This document shows positions 8,517 through 17,024 of a stretch of DNA of 64,000 bases, piece after piece; the first letter of the stretch is position 1; the number at the start of each line of letters is the position of its first letter. A model generated the notes under the pieces. That model was not told the origin of the DNA. It saw nothing but the letters and a program-made list of their open reading frames with translations, and ran no database searches. Origin of the DNA: G963674835 sp963674835. GTDB taxonomy: Bacteria; Planctomycetota; Planctomycetia; Pirellulales; Thermoguttaceae. The stretch spans positions 3,038,001-3,102,000 of the forward strand of contig CAXXKC010000003.1 of the NCBI GenBank assembly GCA_963674835.2. Reading direction: 5' to 3'. The translations under genes and the position numbers were made by a program.

Positions 8517-8757
8517 TCTTGCTAATCATCATGATAATCATTCGCCATAACTGCGATAACCTTGACTCTTAACGCCACGTCATCACACGAATCTACGACT
8601 CGCATTATCCGCGGGAGCACAAGACCGACTGTCGCTTCCCTCCGACTAGGCAAATACGCCGCCAGCGCTACCGTCAACCCCACACGCGCACCCACGAAAC
8701 GCCTACCACACCACACGGGTCCCTTGAGCGCTCACCGAGCCGCGTCCACCACGGCAA
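8517..8757. other. Gene-free stretch with a possible degenerate repeat
   Basis: No frame looks coding. At about 8625-8692 the sequence CAAATACGCCGCCAGCGCTACCGTCAA resembles the right half of the dispersed repeat (GAAACACGCCGCCAGGAACGCTACAGTTAA in copy 4), also in the plus orientation. It lies about 110 bp upstream of the unit B promoter-like block, the same relative place as copy 2 in unit A. Confidence 0.4.
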
Positions 8758-10083
8758 TCACGAAGAAACCCCTGTGATCCCCGGCATCGCAATCGGATAC
8801 CGCCCATCCTTGTCAGGCCTCGTCGGCGGGTCAGCGTCCAGCGCATACCGCGACGGCGCCAGGCTCAGCGGCGACCGCATCTCTTCTTCCCACCCAATGA
8901 CCGCCCCGCTGTACGCGGCCAAACGCCCCGCCACCGCCAGCATCGTGCTCGTGGCCATGTAGTCGCCGTTGTTGATCGGCTTCCCGGTGCGAATCCCCGC
9001 GAACAGCTCCTGATGCTCCACGTCATACATGTTGCACTTCGGGCCCGAATACTCCCACTGCTGCTCCCCTTCGATCCGATGTGCAAGCAAGTTGGCCCGC
9101 CCCTTCGTGCCGAAGATGTGATCGGCAACGTCCCGAAAGCAGTTGGTTTGCTGGCGAACATAGGCGAACATTTGCTGTCCGCCTGCGTACTCGAACACCA
9201 GCGCCGCATGATCGAATACGTCGCCGTATTCCGTGCCCGTGCGCACCTGTCGCCCACCCATGCTCCACACGCGCTCCGGTGCCTGGTCCCGCATCACCCA
9301 AGAGCCTTTGTCCAGGTTATGAACCAGTGTCAGGCCCGGCAAATCCCCGGAAAGCCAGCCGAAGTTGTACCAGTTCCATAGTTGGTACTCCATTTCCGTA
9401 TACTCGGGCTTCCTGGGTCGCGTCCAACTGAACTCCGTCATATACGTCGATCGCAAGGCCACCACGTCGCCGATTGCCCCGTCGTGGATTCGCTTCACCG
9501 TCTCGCGCACTCCCGTGTGATACCGCCAGCAAAGTCCCGACACCACGCTCAACTTCTTCTGCCGCGCCGTCTCGCAGGCTTCCGCCACCATCCGTACGCC
9601 CACCGGATCCACCGCGTGCGGCTTCTCCACGAACACGTGTTTCCCCGCCTCCACCGCGGCCTTCAGATGAATGCAGTGGAAATGCGACGGCAAGGCCATC
9701 ACCACTACGTCCACGTCGCTCGCCATCACCTCCTTGTACGCATCCAGCCCCGCAAAGCGTCGGTCGTCTTTCACGTCCACCTGGTCCGGCTTCTCTGCCT
9801 TGATTCGTTCTAGGCTGGGACCGATCTTCTCTGCAAAAGCGTCCGCCATCACCGTAAGCCGCGCACCCTTGTCGGCCGACAACGCGTTCACCGCCGCCCC
9901 GGTGCCACGCCCCCCGCATCCGATCAACGCCACCTTCAGCGTATCGTCCCCCGCGGCATGCGCTCCGCGACCGACGCTCAGCGCCGCCGCCAACCCCGCC
10001 CCGGCAACGGCCGACGTCTGCAAGAAGGCTCGCCGCGAGGTTCTCTGTCCCTGGTGCCGCCGTGGCGTGGTGTGCGCGCTCAT
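8758..10083 (-). CDS. Tat-exported Gfo/Idh/MocA family oxidoreductase
   Basis: The 441-residue protein starts with a Tat signal (TSRRAFLQTSAV followed by a hydrophobic stretch), then a Rossmann fold with VALIGCGGRGTGAAV near residue 50, and the EKPHAVDP segment with the conserved lysine of Gfo/Idh/MocA enzymes. A family C-terminal alpha/beta domain follows. Members are NAD(P)-dependent sugar or inositol oxidoreductases; export with bound cofactor through Tat is typical of planctomycete members. Start ATG at 10083 is chosen because GGGAGAG lies about 8 nt upstream and the twin-arginine motif then falls near the N-terminus. It is divergent from an AraC regulator, which may control it. Substrate is unknown. 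Confidence 0.9.
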   Translation of the reverse strand: MSAHTTPRRHQGQRTSRRAFLQTSAVAGAGLAAALSVGRGAHAAGDDTLKVALIGCGGRGTGAAVNALSADKGARLTVMADAFAEKIGPSLERIKAEKPDQVDVKDDRRFAGLDAYKEVMASDVDVVVMALPSHFHCIHLKAAVEAGKHVFVEKPHAVDPVGVRMVAEACETARQKKLSVVSGLCWRYHTGVRETVKRIHDGAIGDVVALRSTYMTEFSWTRPRKPEYTEMEYQLWNWYNFGWLSGDLPGLTLVHNLDKGSWVMRDQAPERVWSMGGRQVRTGTEYGDVFDHAALVFEYAGGQQMFAYVRQQTNCFRDVADHIFGTKGRANLLAHRIEGEQQWEYSGPKCNMYDVEHQELFAGIRTGKPINNGDYMATSTMLAVAGRLAAYSGAVIGWEEEMRSPLSLAPSRYALDADPPTRPDKDGRYPIAMPGITGVSS

Positions 10084-10247
10084 GCAAATCTCTCCCTGAA
10101 AGAACCAACCCGTGTCTACTCCGCCCTCGTCGACTTCAACCCTAGTGGGCCCAGGCATCGCTCGCAATCAAAGCGATACTGTGATACAATATTGAACGTT
10201 CCCCGGTCCCCACAACGGCACAGCGATCACTTGCCCGGCAACATCCC
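10084..10247. promoter_or_regulatory. Divergent promoter region between oxidoreductase and AraC regulator
   Basis: The 164-bp gap must carry start signals for both genes. It contains the only AT-rich patch here, with a direct repeat GATAC-TGT-GATAC at about 10176-10188 and a plausible -10 TACAAT at 10185-10190 for the plus-strand gene. The direct repeat is a candidate AraC-type operator; this is inference from position. Confidence 0.35.
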
Positions 10248-11183
10248 GTGGCAATTCCCTTTCTCCGCGCCAAGCCTCACGCCAGCGGCCCCGTGAACAA
10301 GAACCTCGCCCCCATCCTGATCGATCCCTCCGAGGAACGGCGCATCCTCGATTTCCGCCCCCTCGGCTTTCGCGACGTGCTCATCCTCGGGCACTACCGC
10401 TACGCGGCCGTCCACCCCGCCCTCGAAAAACACAGCCACGGCGCCAAGGTCGAAATCTGCTACCTCGAGCGCGGCCAGCAGACCTACGTCGTCGGCCAGC
10501 AACGCTTCGACCTCATCGGCGGCGACGTCTTCCTCACCTTCCCCAACGAGCCACACGGCACCGGCTCCGCCCCGGAAGGCAAAGGTGCGCTCTTCTGGAT
10601 GATCCTCGATGTCTCCGCTCCGCAGCGACGCTTCCTTTCCCTGCCGCCCGCCATGGCTCGCCGGCTGATCGATTCGCTGCTAAACGTCCCCTCGCGTCAC
10701 TTCCCCGCGGGACCGTCGCTCGGCAAGACACTTCACCGCATCTGCATTGCCTACGACCGCCGCGGCGACCCGCTTCGCAACATCGAGCTGCAAAACCTCC
10801 TGCTGCGATTCCTGCTCGACGTGCTCAGCGCGTCGCGCAAACCACTCTCCACGATCACGCCCACCATCAACCGAGTGCAGGACTGCATCGCCCAAAACAT
10901 CGATCGCGCCTTTACCGTTCGCCAGCTCGCCCACTACGCAGGCCTCTCCGAACCCGCCTTCAAAGCCCGCTTCAAGCGCGAGACGGGCATCCCGCCCATC
11001 GACTACGTCCTACGCAAAAAGATCGACCACGCCCGCCAGGTACTCCAAACCACCGATCGCACCATCACCGAAGTGGCCATGCAACTGAACTTCTCCACCG
11101 CCCAGTACTTTGCCACGGTCTTCCGCCGCTACACGGGCCAATCGCCCACCCAATTCCGCCGCCAACCCTCAACCGGCGACTGA
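10248..11183 (+). CDS. AraC-family transcriptional regulator
   Basis: The 311-residue protein has an N-terminal cupin-like sensing domain (histidines in EKHSHGAKVEICYLERGQQ, then FLTFPNEPHGTG) and two C-terminal helix-turn-helix motifs. The first HTH is about FTVRQLAHYAGLSEPAFKARF, the second TITEVAMQLNFSTAQYFATVF, followed by YTGQSPTQFRR, the signature of AraC/XylS regulators. It probably senses a sugar and controls the divergent oxidoreductase or the neighbouring glycosidases. The start is GTG at 10248, without a strong Shine-Dalgarno; GTG at 10293 would also keep the cupin domain intact. Confidence 0.9.
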   Translation: MAIPFLRAKPHASGPVNKNLAPILIDPSEERRILDFRPLGFRDVLILGHYRYAAVHPALEKHSHGAKVEICYLERGQQTYVVGQQRFDLIGGDVFLTFPNEPHGTGSAPEGKGALFWMILDVSAPQRRFLSLPPAMARRLIDSLLNVPSRHFPAGPSLGKTLHRICIAYDRRGDPLRNIELQNLLLRFLLDVLSASRKPLSTITPTINRVQDCIAQNIDRAFTVRQLAHYAGLSEPAFKARFKRETGIPPIDYVLRKKIDHARQVLQTTDRTITEVAMQLNFSTAQYFATVFRRYTGQSPTQFRRQPSTGD

Positions 11184-11241
11184 ATCCCCAGCAGCCCGAC
11201 AAGCCACCGCGGCCAATCCCCAACCCCCGTTGAACTCGCCG

Positions 11242-13200
11242 CTATTTCTTCGCCTCTCGCACGACGATCTCCGCCACACCCACGTTCGACGTTCCCGGCG
11301 CAGCCTCATTCACCGTCAAACGCAGCCACGTGATCCGCTTCGGATCGAAGCCAATCTCGGCCGGCGACTTACCGTCATCCGGAACTCCGCCGATCACCAC
11401 CGACGACCCATCGCTGAAATCGACCGTCGCTCGGACAATCCCGTCGCCTCCACTGGTCCGGTCATACACGGAGATCGAATCCACCACGACGGGCTCCTTC
11501 CATTCCAGCTTCAGCCACGCCCCAGCCTTCTCCCCATCGCTGGCCCACTCCACCTGCGGTGCGTCCACCGCTCGCGGCGAGCCGATCTCGCCGTCCACCG
11601 CCTTCTGCGGAGTGAAATCCCCACGATGGCTCGACGATGCTGTCGCCACCGCGCTTGGAGCGATGTTCCGCCGATCGTCGATCCGCTGTGTCCACAACCC
11701 CAGCAAATCGCTGCGAATCCTCTCCACATCCCGCTTCGCGAACTGCATCGCATAGAGCTTCGTCCCTCGCATCTCGAACCGCAATCGCACGGCCTTGCCC
11801 GCCAGCCGCGATACGTCCGGATCTCCCCGCCACACGACGGGCCGCGCCAGGTAATCTCCGTTGATCACAAAGCAGTCATCCACCCCGAAACCCTCGATCG
11901 CCGACCCGTCGCCATTGAGAATTCCCACCCTCGCTTCGCCCGAAGCCGACGTGTTCACGTTCAGCAACAGGCAATTCCCCTGGAACACCAGCGGCACGGT
12001 CTCCACGACACCGCCTTCGTAATCGAAATCGGCCGACACAAACCCGTCAATCCGCTGCTCCAATCGGAACACGCCCCCCAGTTCCCGACCCTTCAGCCGC
12101 TGTCGCGCCTGCGTGTCGCCGTGCGTAAACGCGTACCCCGCGTAGTACTGATAGATGCAGTTGTCGCGATAGACCATTCCCGGATACATCATGCACAACT
12201 TCAGGTCCAACTCCTCGTAATGGTGAAGCGGAACATACGGCGCCCGATACCGCGTCCAGTGAATCCCGTCCCGGCTGGTGGCCAACTGCGATTCGATCTT
12301 CCCGTCGTTCGTCTTTCCTCCCAACGCCATCGTCGGTGCCAACAGGTAGGTTCGCGGCCCGTAGTAATGGTGATAGTACGGCGTCGGAAACGCCACATAC
12401 ACATTCGGCGCCAACTGGTACTTCTCCGCCGCATTCGTATAGAAGTCCATTCCCGCGGGGTCGCGCCGGTCGCTCTGCAGAACGACCGGCACCTTTTCCG
12501 GCCATCGCTCGTCCGGCCGCGATGTTTCCACCCGGCCGATCGCCCGCCCCGTCTCATTGAAGACCCGCGGATAATACACGTACTTGTGAATCCGCTCGTC
12601 CCAAAACGCCGAAATCTGGCTGTCCGAGTGCGTCCCCCAGATCTCCCCCGGCTGCATCGTCCAATGGATCCCGTCCGGCGACGCAAGCAACCGCGTCTTC
12701 AAGTCCCCGCGGCTCGACAGGTAAAGGTACCGTCGCTCCGTCGCCCCCGCCGGATCGATCATCACGGTCCCTTCCCGCTGCCCGTCGATCACAATGTTGT
12801 TCTCTTTCGAGCCCTGCCACTCGACCGCCCCCAGATTCGGTTTCTCCCAGTGGATCGCATCGGCCGATGTCGCCATGGCTATCGAGAACCCATACGTCGA
12901 CCCTGGATCGACCGAAACATAGTACGCGCGGTACTGCTTGGCGTTTGGATCCCAAAACACGTTCCCGTACGACGTGATCCCGCCGCGTTCCCACGGCCGA
13001 TCGGCGATCATCGTCAACTCCTCGCGCTGCGGCGCGTTCGCCCGCAACTCGACCTTCGCCTTCTTGGCGATCAGCCGCTCGTCAATGAACAGATGCTTAT
13101 CCGAGCCGATGTCCACCGCGGCCGGCCTCTCCGCCGCCTGCATCACCGACGCCCCCACGAGCGCACCGGCCAACAACAAGATCCATTGGAAAACCCGCAT
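11242..13200 (-). CDS. Secreted beta-propeller (GH32/GH43-like) protein with C-terminal F5/8C-like domain
   Basis: The 652-residue protein has a signal peptide ending near MQAAERP. The bulk looks like a five-bladed-propeller glycosidase relative: FIDERLIA near the start, then repeated SPDGIHW/SRDGIHW/SADAIHW blade motifs and acidic residues in FWDPNAK, FWDERIHKY and DPAGMDFY. This recalls GH32/GH43/sialidase-like folds, but catalytic residues cannot be assigned. The last about 140 residues (NIAPSAVATASSS, then KAVDGEIG and WLKLEW) resemble a discoidin/F5-8C carbohydrate-binding domain. ATG at 13200 follows GGGGGAGG closely. It is convergent with the AraC gene. Substrate is unknown; a role in polysaccharide breakdown is inferred from context. 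Confidence 0.7.
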   Translation of the reverse strand: MRVFQWILLLAGALVGASVMQAAERPAAVDIGSDKHLFIDERLIAKKAKVELRANAPQREELTMIADRPWERGGITSYGNVFWDPNAKQYRAYYVSVDPGSTYGFSIAMATSADAIHWEKPNLGAVEWQGSKENNIVIDGQREGTVMIDPAGATERRYLYLSSRGDLKTRLLASPDGIHWTMQPGEIWGTHSDSQISAFWDERIHKYVYYPRVFNETGRAIGRVETSRPDERWPEKVPVVLQSDRRDPAGMDFYTNAAEKYQLAPNVYVAFPTPYYHHYYGPRTYLLAPTMALGGKTNDGKIESQLATSRDGIHWTRYRAPYVPLHHYEELDLKLCMMYPGMVYRDNCIYQYYAGYAFTHGDTQARQRLKGRELGGVFRLEQRIDGFVSADFDYEGGVVETVPLVFQGNCLLLNVNTSASGEARVGILNGDGSAIEGFGVDDCFVINGDYLARPVVWRGDPDVSRLAGKAVRLRFEMRGTKLYAMQFAKRDVERIRSDLLGLWTQRIDDRRNIAPSAVATASSSHRGDFTPQKAVDGEIGSPRAVDAPQVEWASDGEKAGAWLKLEWKEPVVVDSISVYDRTSGGDGIVRATVDFSDGSSVVIGGVPDDGKSPAEIGFDPKRITWLRLTVNEAAPGTSNVGVAEIVVREAKK

Positions 13201-13466
13201 GACCTCCCCCTCAACCTTCGGTTCTCTTCTCGTTCTCAACCGCATTGCTCCCAACAACGCACGAAACGCGGACCATACCCCCAAGTGCGAACTATAGTCC
13301 CAAGCCGGCGCAGATTCAACAATACCGGCATCACGGACCGCTCTTCACGCCAACTTCAGGCCGCGCACTCAAAACCCGCCGCATGTCGGGCCCACACTTG
13401 ATTTCCCCCCAACGATCGCGCACACTCGAACTGCTGGCTCTACCCAAACCGCACGAGCATTGACAG

Positions 13467-14735
13467 ATGAAACACACACTTCGCATCCTGACCGCGGCCC
13501 TTCTCGGTTTGGCCATGATCCGTTCGGCCGTCGCCGCCAATCAGCCCGCCGCCGATCCATCCGTCCCACTGCAGAAGATCCGCCACAAGCTCGCAGCCAA
13601 CCAGCCGGTGAAGATTGTCTGCCTTGGCGATAGTGTCACCGGCCTCTACTACCACACCGGCGGCCGTCGCGCCTACGCAACAATGCTGGCTCTCGCCTTG
13701 AAGATCCAGTACCCTGAGGCCCGTGTCACCGTCATCAACGCCGGAATCAGCGGCAACACGACCGTCGACGCGCTCCGGCGGCTGCAAAAAGACGTCCTCG
13801 ATCACAAGCCCGATCTGATCACCGTCATGTTCGGCCTCAACGACATGGTCCGCGTGCCGATCCCCGATTATGAAACCAACCTGGGGCAGATCATCCAACA
13901 ATGCCGCAACCAAGGCGCGGAAGTGCTCCTCTGTACCCCAAACTCCGTCACCGACACACCCAAGCGCCCCGTCGCCCGGTTGATCGAATACTGCACCGCC
14001 ATGAAAGCCGTTGCAGAAAAGTACCACGTGCCCGTCTCCGACGTCTACGCGGCCTACGAAGCTCTTCGCTCCCGCGACCCGCTCGCATGGCGACTCCTGC
14101 ACAGCGACGAAATCCACCCCAACATGGACGGCCACAAACTCATCGCCGAAACGATCTGCCGCGCAATCTCCGACCAGGACGTCTCGCTCCGCTCGGTCGG
14201 ACCGCTACAGCCGGCCATCCCCAAAACGCTCGCCCTGCTCAAGGCCGGCAAGCCGGTCCACGTCCTGGCCATGCCCCCTTACGACACGCTCATCGGACCG
14301 GCACTTCGCGCCGTCGTTCCTTCCGCCAAGGTCGAAGTTCGCCCTTGGCCCACGGCCGACCAAACCCTCGCCCAAATCGAGGCCGCCGCAAAACTCATCC
14401 GCTCCTCTCCTCCCGACCTCGTCCTCGTCGCCATCCCCGCAGCCCTTCTGCCCAGCATCGAGTCTCCCCCGGACGACGCGATCCACGCCTACACCTGGAT
14501 CCTCAATTGGTCCCTCAGTTTCGACGTGCAGCAATGGGACGTGGTGGGAATTGCCCCCTCGGTGCTCAACGCGCCTCAAAGCCCCCTGGACAGCCAGCGC
14601 GACCAGTTCGCTCGCCGCCAGATCCTCGCCCAAGACCTCGGCCTCATCGCCCGCCCCGATCACAATACCGACCCGCCGCAGCAAATCCTCGAGCACTGGC
14701 TCCGCGACCAATTCACCGCAGAGAAGGCGAACTGA
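13467..14735 (+). CDS. Secreted SGNH/GDSL hydrolase (esterase-like)
   Basis: The 422-residue protein has an N-terminal signal peptide (cleavage near AVAA-NQ) and the SGNH blocks: CLGDSVTG with catalytic Ser56, NAGISGN with Gly93, FGLND with Asn125, and SDEIHPN with Asp214 and His217. These are Ser-Asp-His esterase/lipase residues; exported relatives often deacetylate sugars or rhamnogalacturonan. The C-terminal 180 residues form a second alpha/beta region (from about residue 250) without recognised motifs. The stop lies 18 nt from the stop of the convergent alpha-galactosidase. Start ATG at 13467 directly precedes the signal peptide. Confidence 0.9.
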   Translation: MKHTLRILTAALLGLAMIRSAVAANQPAADPSVPLQKIRHKLAANQPVKIVCLGDSVTGLYYHTGGRRAYATMLALALKIQYPEARVTVINAGISGNTTVDALRRLQKDVLDHKPDLITVMFGLNDMVRVPIPDYETNLGQIIQQCRNQGAEVLLCTPNSVTDTPKRPVARLIEYCTAMKAVAEKYHVPVSDVYAAYEALRSRDPLAWRLLHSDEIHPNMDGHKLIAETICRAISDQDVSLRSVGPLQPAIPKTLALLKAGKPVHVLAMPPYDTLIGPALRAVVPSAKVEVRPWPTADQTLAQIEAAAKLIRSSPPDLVLVAIPAALLPSIESPPDDAIHAYTWILNWSLSFDVQQWDVVGIAPSVLNAPQSPLDSQRDQFARRQILAQDLGLIARPDHNTDPPQQILEHWLRDQFTAEKAN

Positions 14736-14753
14736 CCCCGGCACCCGCGCCCG

Positions 14754-16781
14754 CTAGTGCGGTTCGCTCGCTTCGACAAACACCAGTGCCGACTGCCGCT
14801 CGGCCGGAAACGCCACGCGAAGCCCCTTCTCGCGCAGCTCCGCCGCCGACCGCTCCACCGGACCCGCTCCATCGACGTCCTCCACCCGGAAGACACCCTC
14901 GCCTGCCAACCCGCCCATCGGCAAGACCACCTCGAACGGCCCGTCCTGCGTCCTCACCACCACGGCCCCCGCACCGCGGCCGTCCGCCGCGTAAAACACC
15001 ACCGCGCCATACGCCTTGTTCGGCTCCACCGGTTCCACGTCATACACGCAGCTCGTCTTGTACGTGCTCAACCGCCGATAGTGCTTCACTTCCTCCAGGA
15101 TCACCTTCCGCTGCCTCTCCGCGATGCGCGGCAAATCCGCCACCAGCCCCCACGTGCCCGCCATGCACGAACGGCAGTACGCGCGCGTCAACGCGTCGTC
15201 CTCCGGATCGTTATCCTCCGGCCGGTTCAGCCATCGGGCCGCAACCCACGGCGGCAGGAACTCCAGCGCACCCAGCGCTTCCGCAAAATTGGATCGCGCG
15301 TGCTTCAGCCCCGTCCCCGATCCGTCGCGAAGCCACTCCCCCTGGGTCGCCTGTACGACCAGTTCATTGATCATCCGGCCGCCGCTCTGGCAGCTCTCGA
15401 CGTACAGATACGGCTCCGCCTGCCGCACCGCCTCCAGTGCGTCCTTAAACGCGATCACGTTCCGCATCACGCCCTGGCGAGTCTCGCCGGTGAACAGAAT
15501 CTGATCGTACTTCCACCAGTCGGCATGATACCGTCTCCGCAGCATCGCCACGTGCTCCAACAGCCGGCGGCGAAAATCGTATCCCGCCAGGTCCAGAAGA
15601 TGCCCGTCGATAAAACGCTCGTAGAACCCCGGACGATCCGCCTCCGGAGGAAGATGCTCCGCATCCGCCTTCACGAACTGTGGACACGTCCAAATCCCCA
15701 CGCGCACTCCCTTCCGCCGCACCTCGTCCAACAGCGCCTCGAAACCGCCAGGCGTGAACTTCTTCGCATCCGGCACCCACCGCCCGCACGCTTCGTACCA
15801 ACCCGCATCGACCACGAAATAGTCGAACCCATAAGGGTCCATCGCCGCCACCTGCCGCCGCAAGTAAGCCTCGTCCACATTGAATCGCACCGTGTACCAA
15901 TGGTTCCATGCCAGCGGGAACGACGGCGTAGGCCCGCCGTAAAGCTCCGCCCCCATTCGCGCCCGCTGCCGCAGCCACGCCGCCCGCGACCCCCGGTCGA
16001 CCGTCTCCCGGGTCGGAATAACTGTCAGCACCGGGCCCGAAATCGTCTCGCCCGGCCTGATCACGAGCTGAGTTTCCTCCGGCGGCAGGCCGATTGACAA
16101 GTGGTACACTCCCTCGCGCAGACCGATGTCCGCCTGCCAGCCCCCGCACCAGCTCAAACAGAACATCAGCCTCCCGCCGTCGCCCAACAGCATCCAGTAC
16201 GGATTGACGCCCGCAATCGGCCTGCGGTCCGAGCTATGGTATCGGCTCTGCAGTCGCAACGGCTCCTCCGTCAGCGTCTGCTCTTGGCGGTGGAACGATA
16301 GCGCGTCCCACCATCGAATCCGCCCATCCGCCCCCGCAATCCGCCAATTGCCGGCGAAGACGGGAAACCGCTCCACGGCCACCGGCTGCTCCGAGCGATT
16401 CGCCAGTTGGCAATGGACCCGCACCAGGGCATTCTCTTTCTCCAGCTCGACGACCCACGTCGCCTCCAAGCCTCCGGCCAAGGCGCGCGTCGCCTCGGCG
16501 CGCGTAGTGTGCTCGGCCGCCACCTTGCGCCACGCTGCCCGGTTCGTTGCCGCATCGGCCGCAAGACCCTTCGGCAACCATGCGTCAAGCCCGGCACCGC
16601 CGGTGTCCTCAAAAATCACCTTACCGTCGGACGCCCACTTCCCCCACGCAATCCGCGGCACGCCGTCCGTCGTCGCATCCAGCTTCAACACCATCTCCTG
16701 GTTGCGGACCACGAGACCCTCGGCGTCATCCCCCATCGCCGCGACGGCTCCCACCAGCAGAACGGCCAACACACGCATCAT
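14754..16781 (-). CDS. Secreted GH36-like alpha-galactosidase
   Basis: The 675-residue protein begins with a signal peptide (cleavage near MGDDA) and has an N-terminal beta-sandwich, then a TIM-barrel of GH36 type. The barrel starts with VDAGWYEACGRW (about 323-335), carries WWKYDQ with the likely nucleophile Asp426, and has ESCQSGGRMI followed by WLRDG with the likely acid/base Asp486. This pattern matches retaining alpha-galactosidases/alpha-N-acetylgalactosaminidases. Two starts are possible, ATG at 16781 and 16778, after GTGAGG. It shares little obvious sequence with the second GH36 protein of the window (53219-55738), so substrates may differ. Confidence 0.85.
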   Translation of the reverse strand: MMRVLAVLLVGAVAAMGDDAEGLVVRNQEMVLKLDATTDGVPRIAWGKWASDGKVIFEDTGGAGLDAWLPKGLAADAATNRAAWRKVAAEHTTRAEATRALAGGLEATWVVELEKENALVRVHCQLANRSEQPVAVERFPVFAGNWRIAGADGRIRWWDALSFHRQEQTLTEEPLRLQSRYHSSDRRPIAGVNPYWMLLGDGGRLMFCLSWCGGWQADIGLREGVYHLSIGLPPEETQLVIRPGETISGPVLTVIPTRETVDRGSRAAWLRQRARMGAELYGGPTPSFPLAWNHWYTVRFNVDEAYLRRQVAAMDPYGFDYFVVDAGWYEACGRWVPDAKKFTPGGFEALLDEVRRKGVRVGIWTCPQFVKADAEHLPPEADRPGFYERFIDGHLLDLAGYDFRRRLLEHVAMLRRRYHADWWKYDQILFTGETRQGVMRNVIAFKDALEAVRQAEPYLYVESCQSGGRMINELVVQATQGEWLRDGSGTGLKHARSNFAEALGALEFLPPWVAARWLNRPEDNDPEDDALTRAYCRSCMAGTWGLVADLPRIAERQRKVILEEVKHYRRLSTYKTSCVYDVEPVEPNKAYGAVVFYAADGRGAGAVVVRTQDGPFEVVLPMGGLAGEGVFRVEDVDGAGPVERSAAELREKGLRVAFPAERQSALVFVEASEPH

Positions 16782-17024
16782 GGCACCTCACCAACGGTCC
16801 ACATTCGGCACGAAAACCCGCAGTGCCCGGTCGACCACCGTCGGACTCCGCATCGTCCACAGCATGCAACTGACAACCCCGACTGTACTTGCACCAATCA
16901 CCCCTGTCAAAGTCGCCAACGTCCCCTCCCACCCGCCGCCTGTTGTACTTCCGCATGCCCGCGGCTACGATAGGCGCAGGTTTCCCGATCCTGCCCAGTA
17001 CCGCAAAACGAAAGGGTTGATCCC

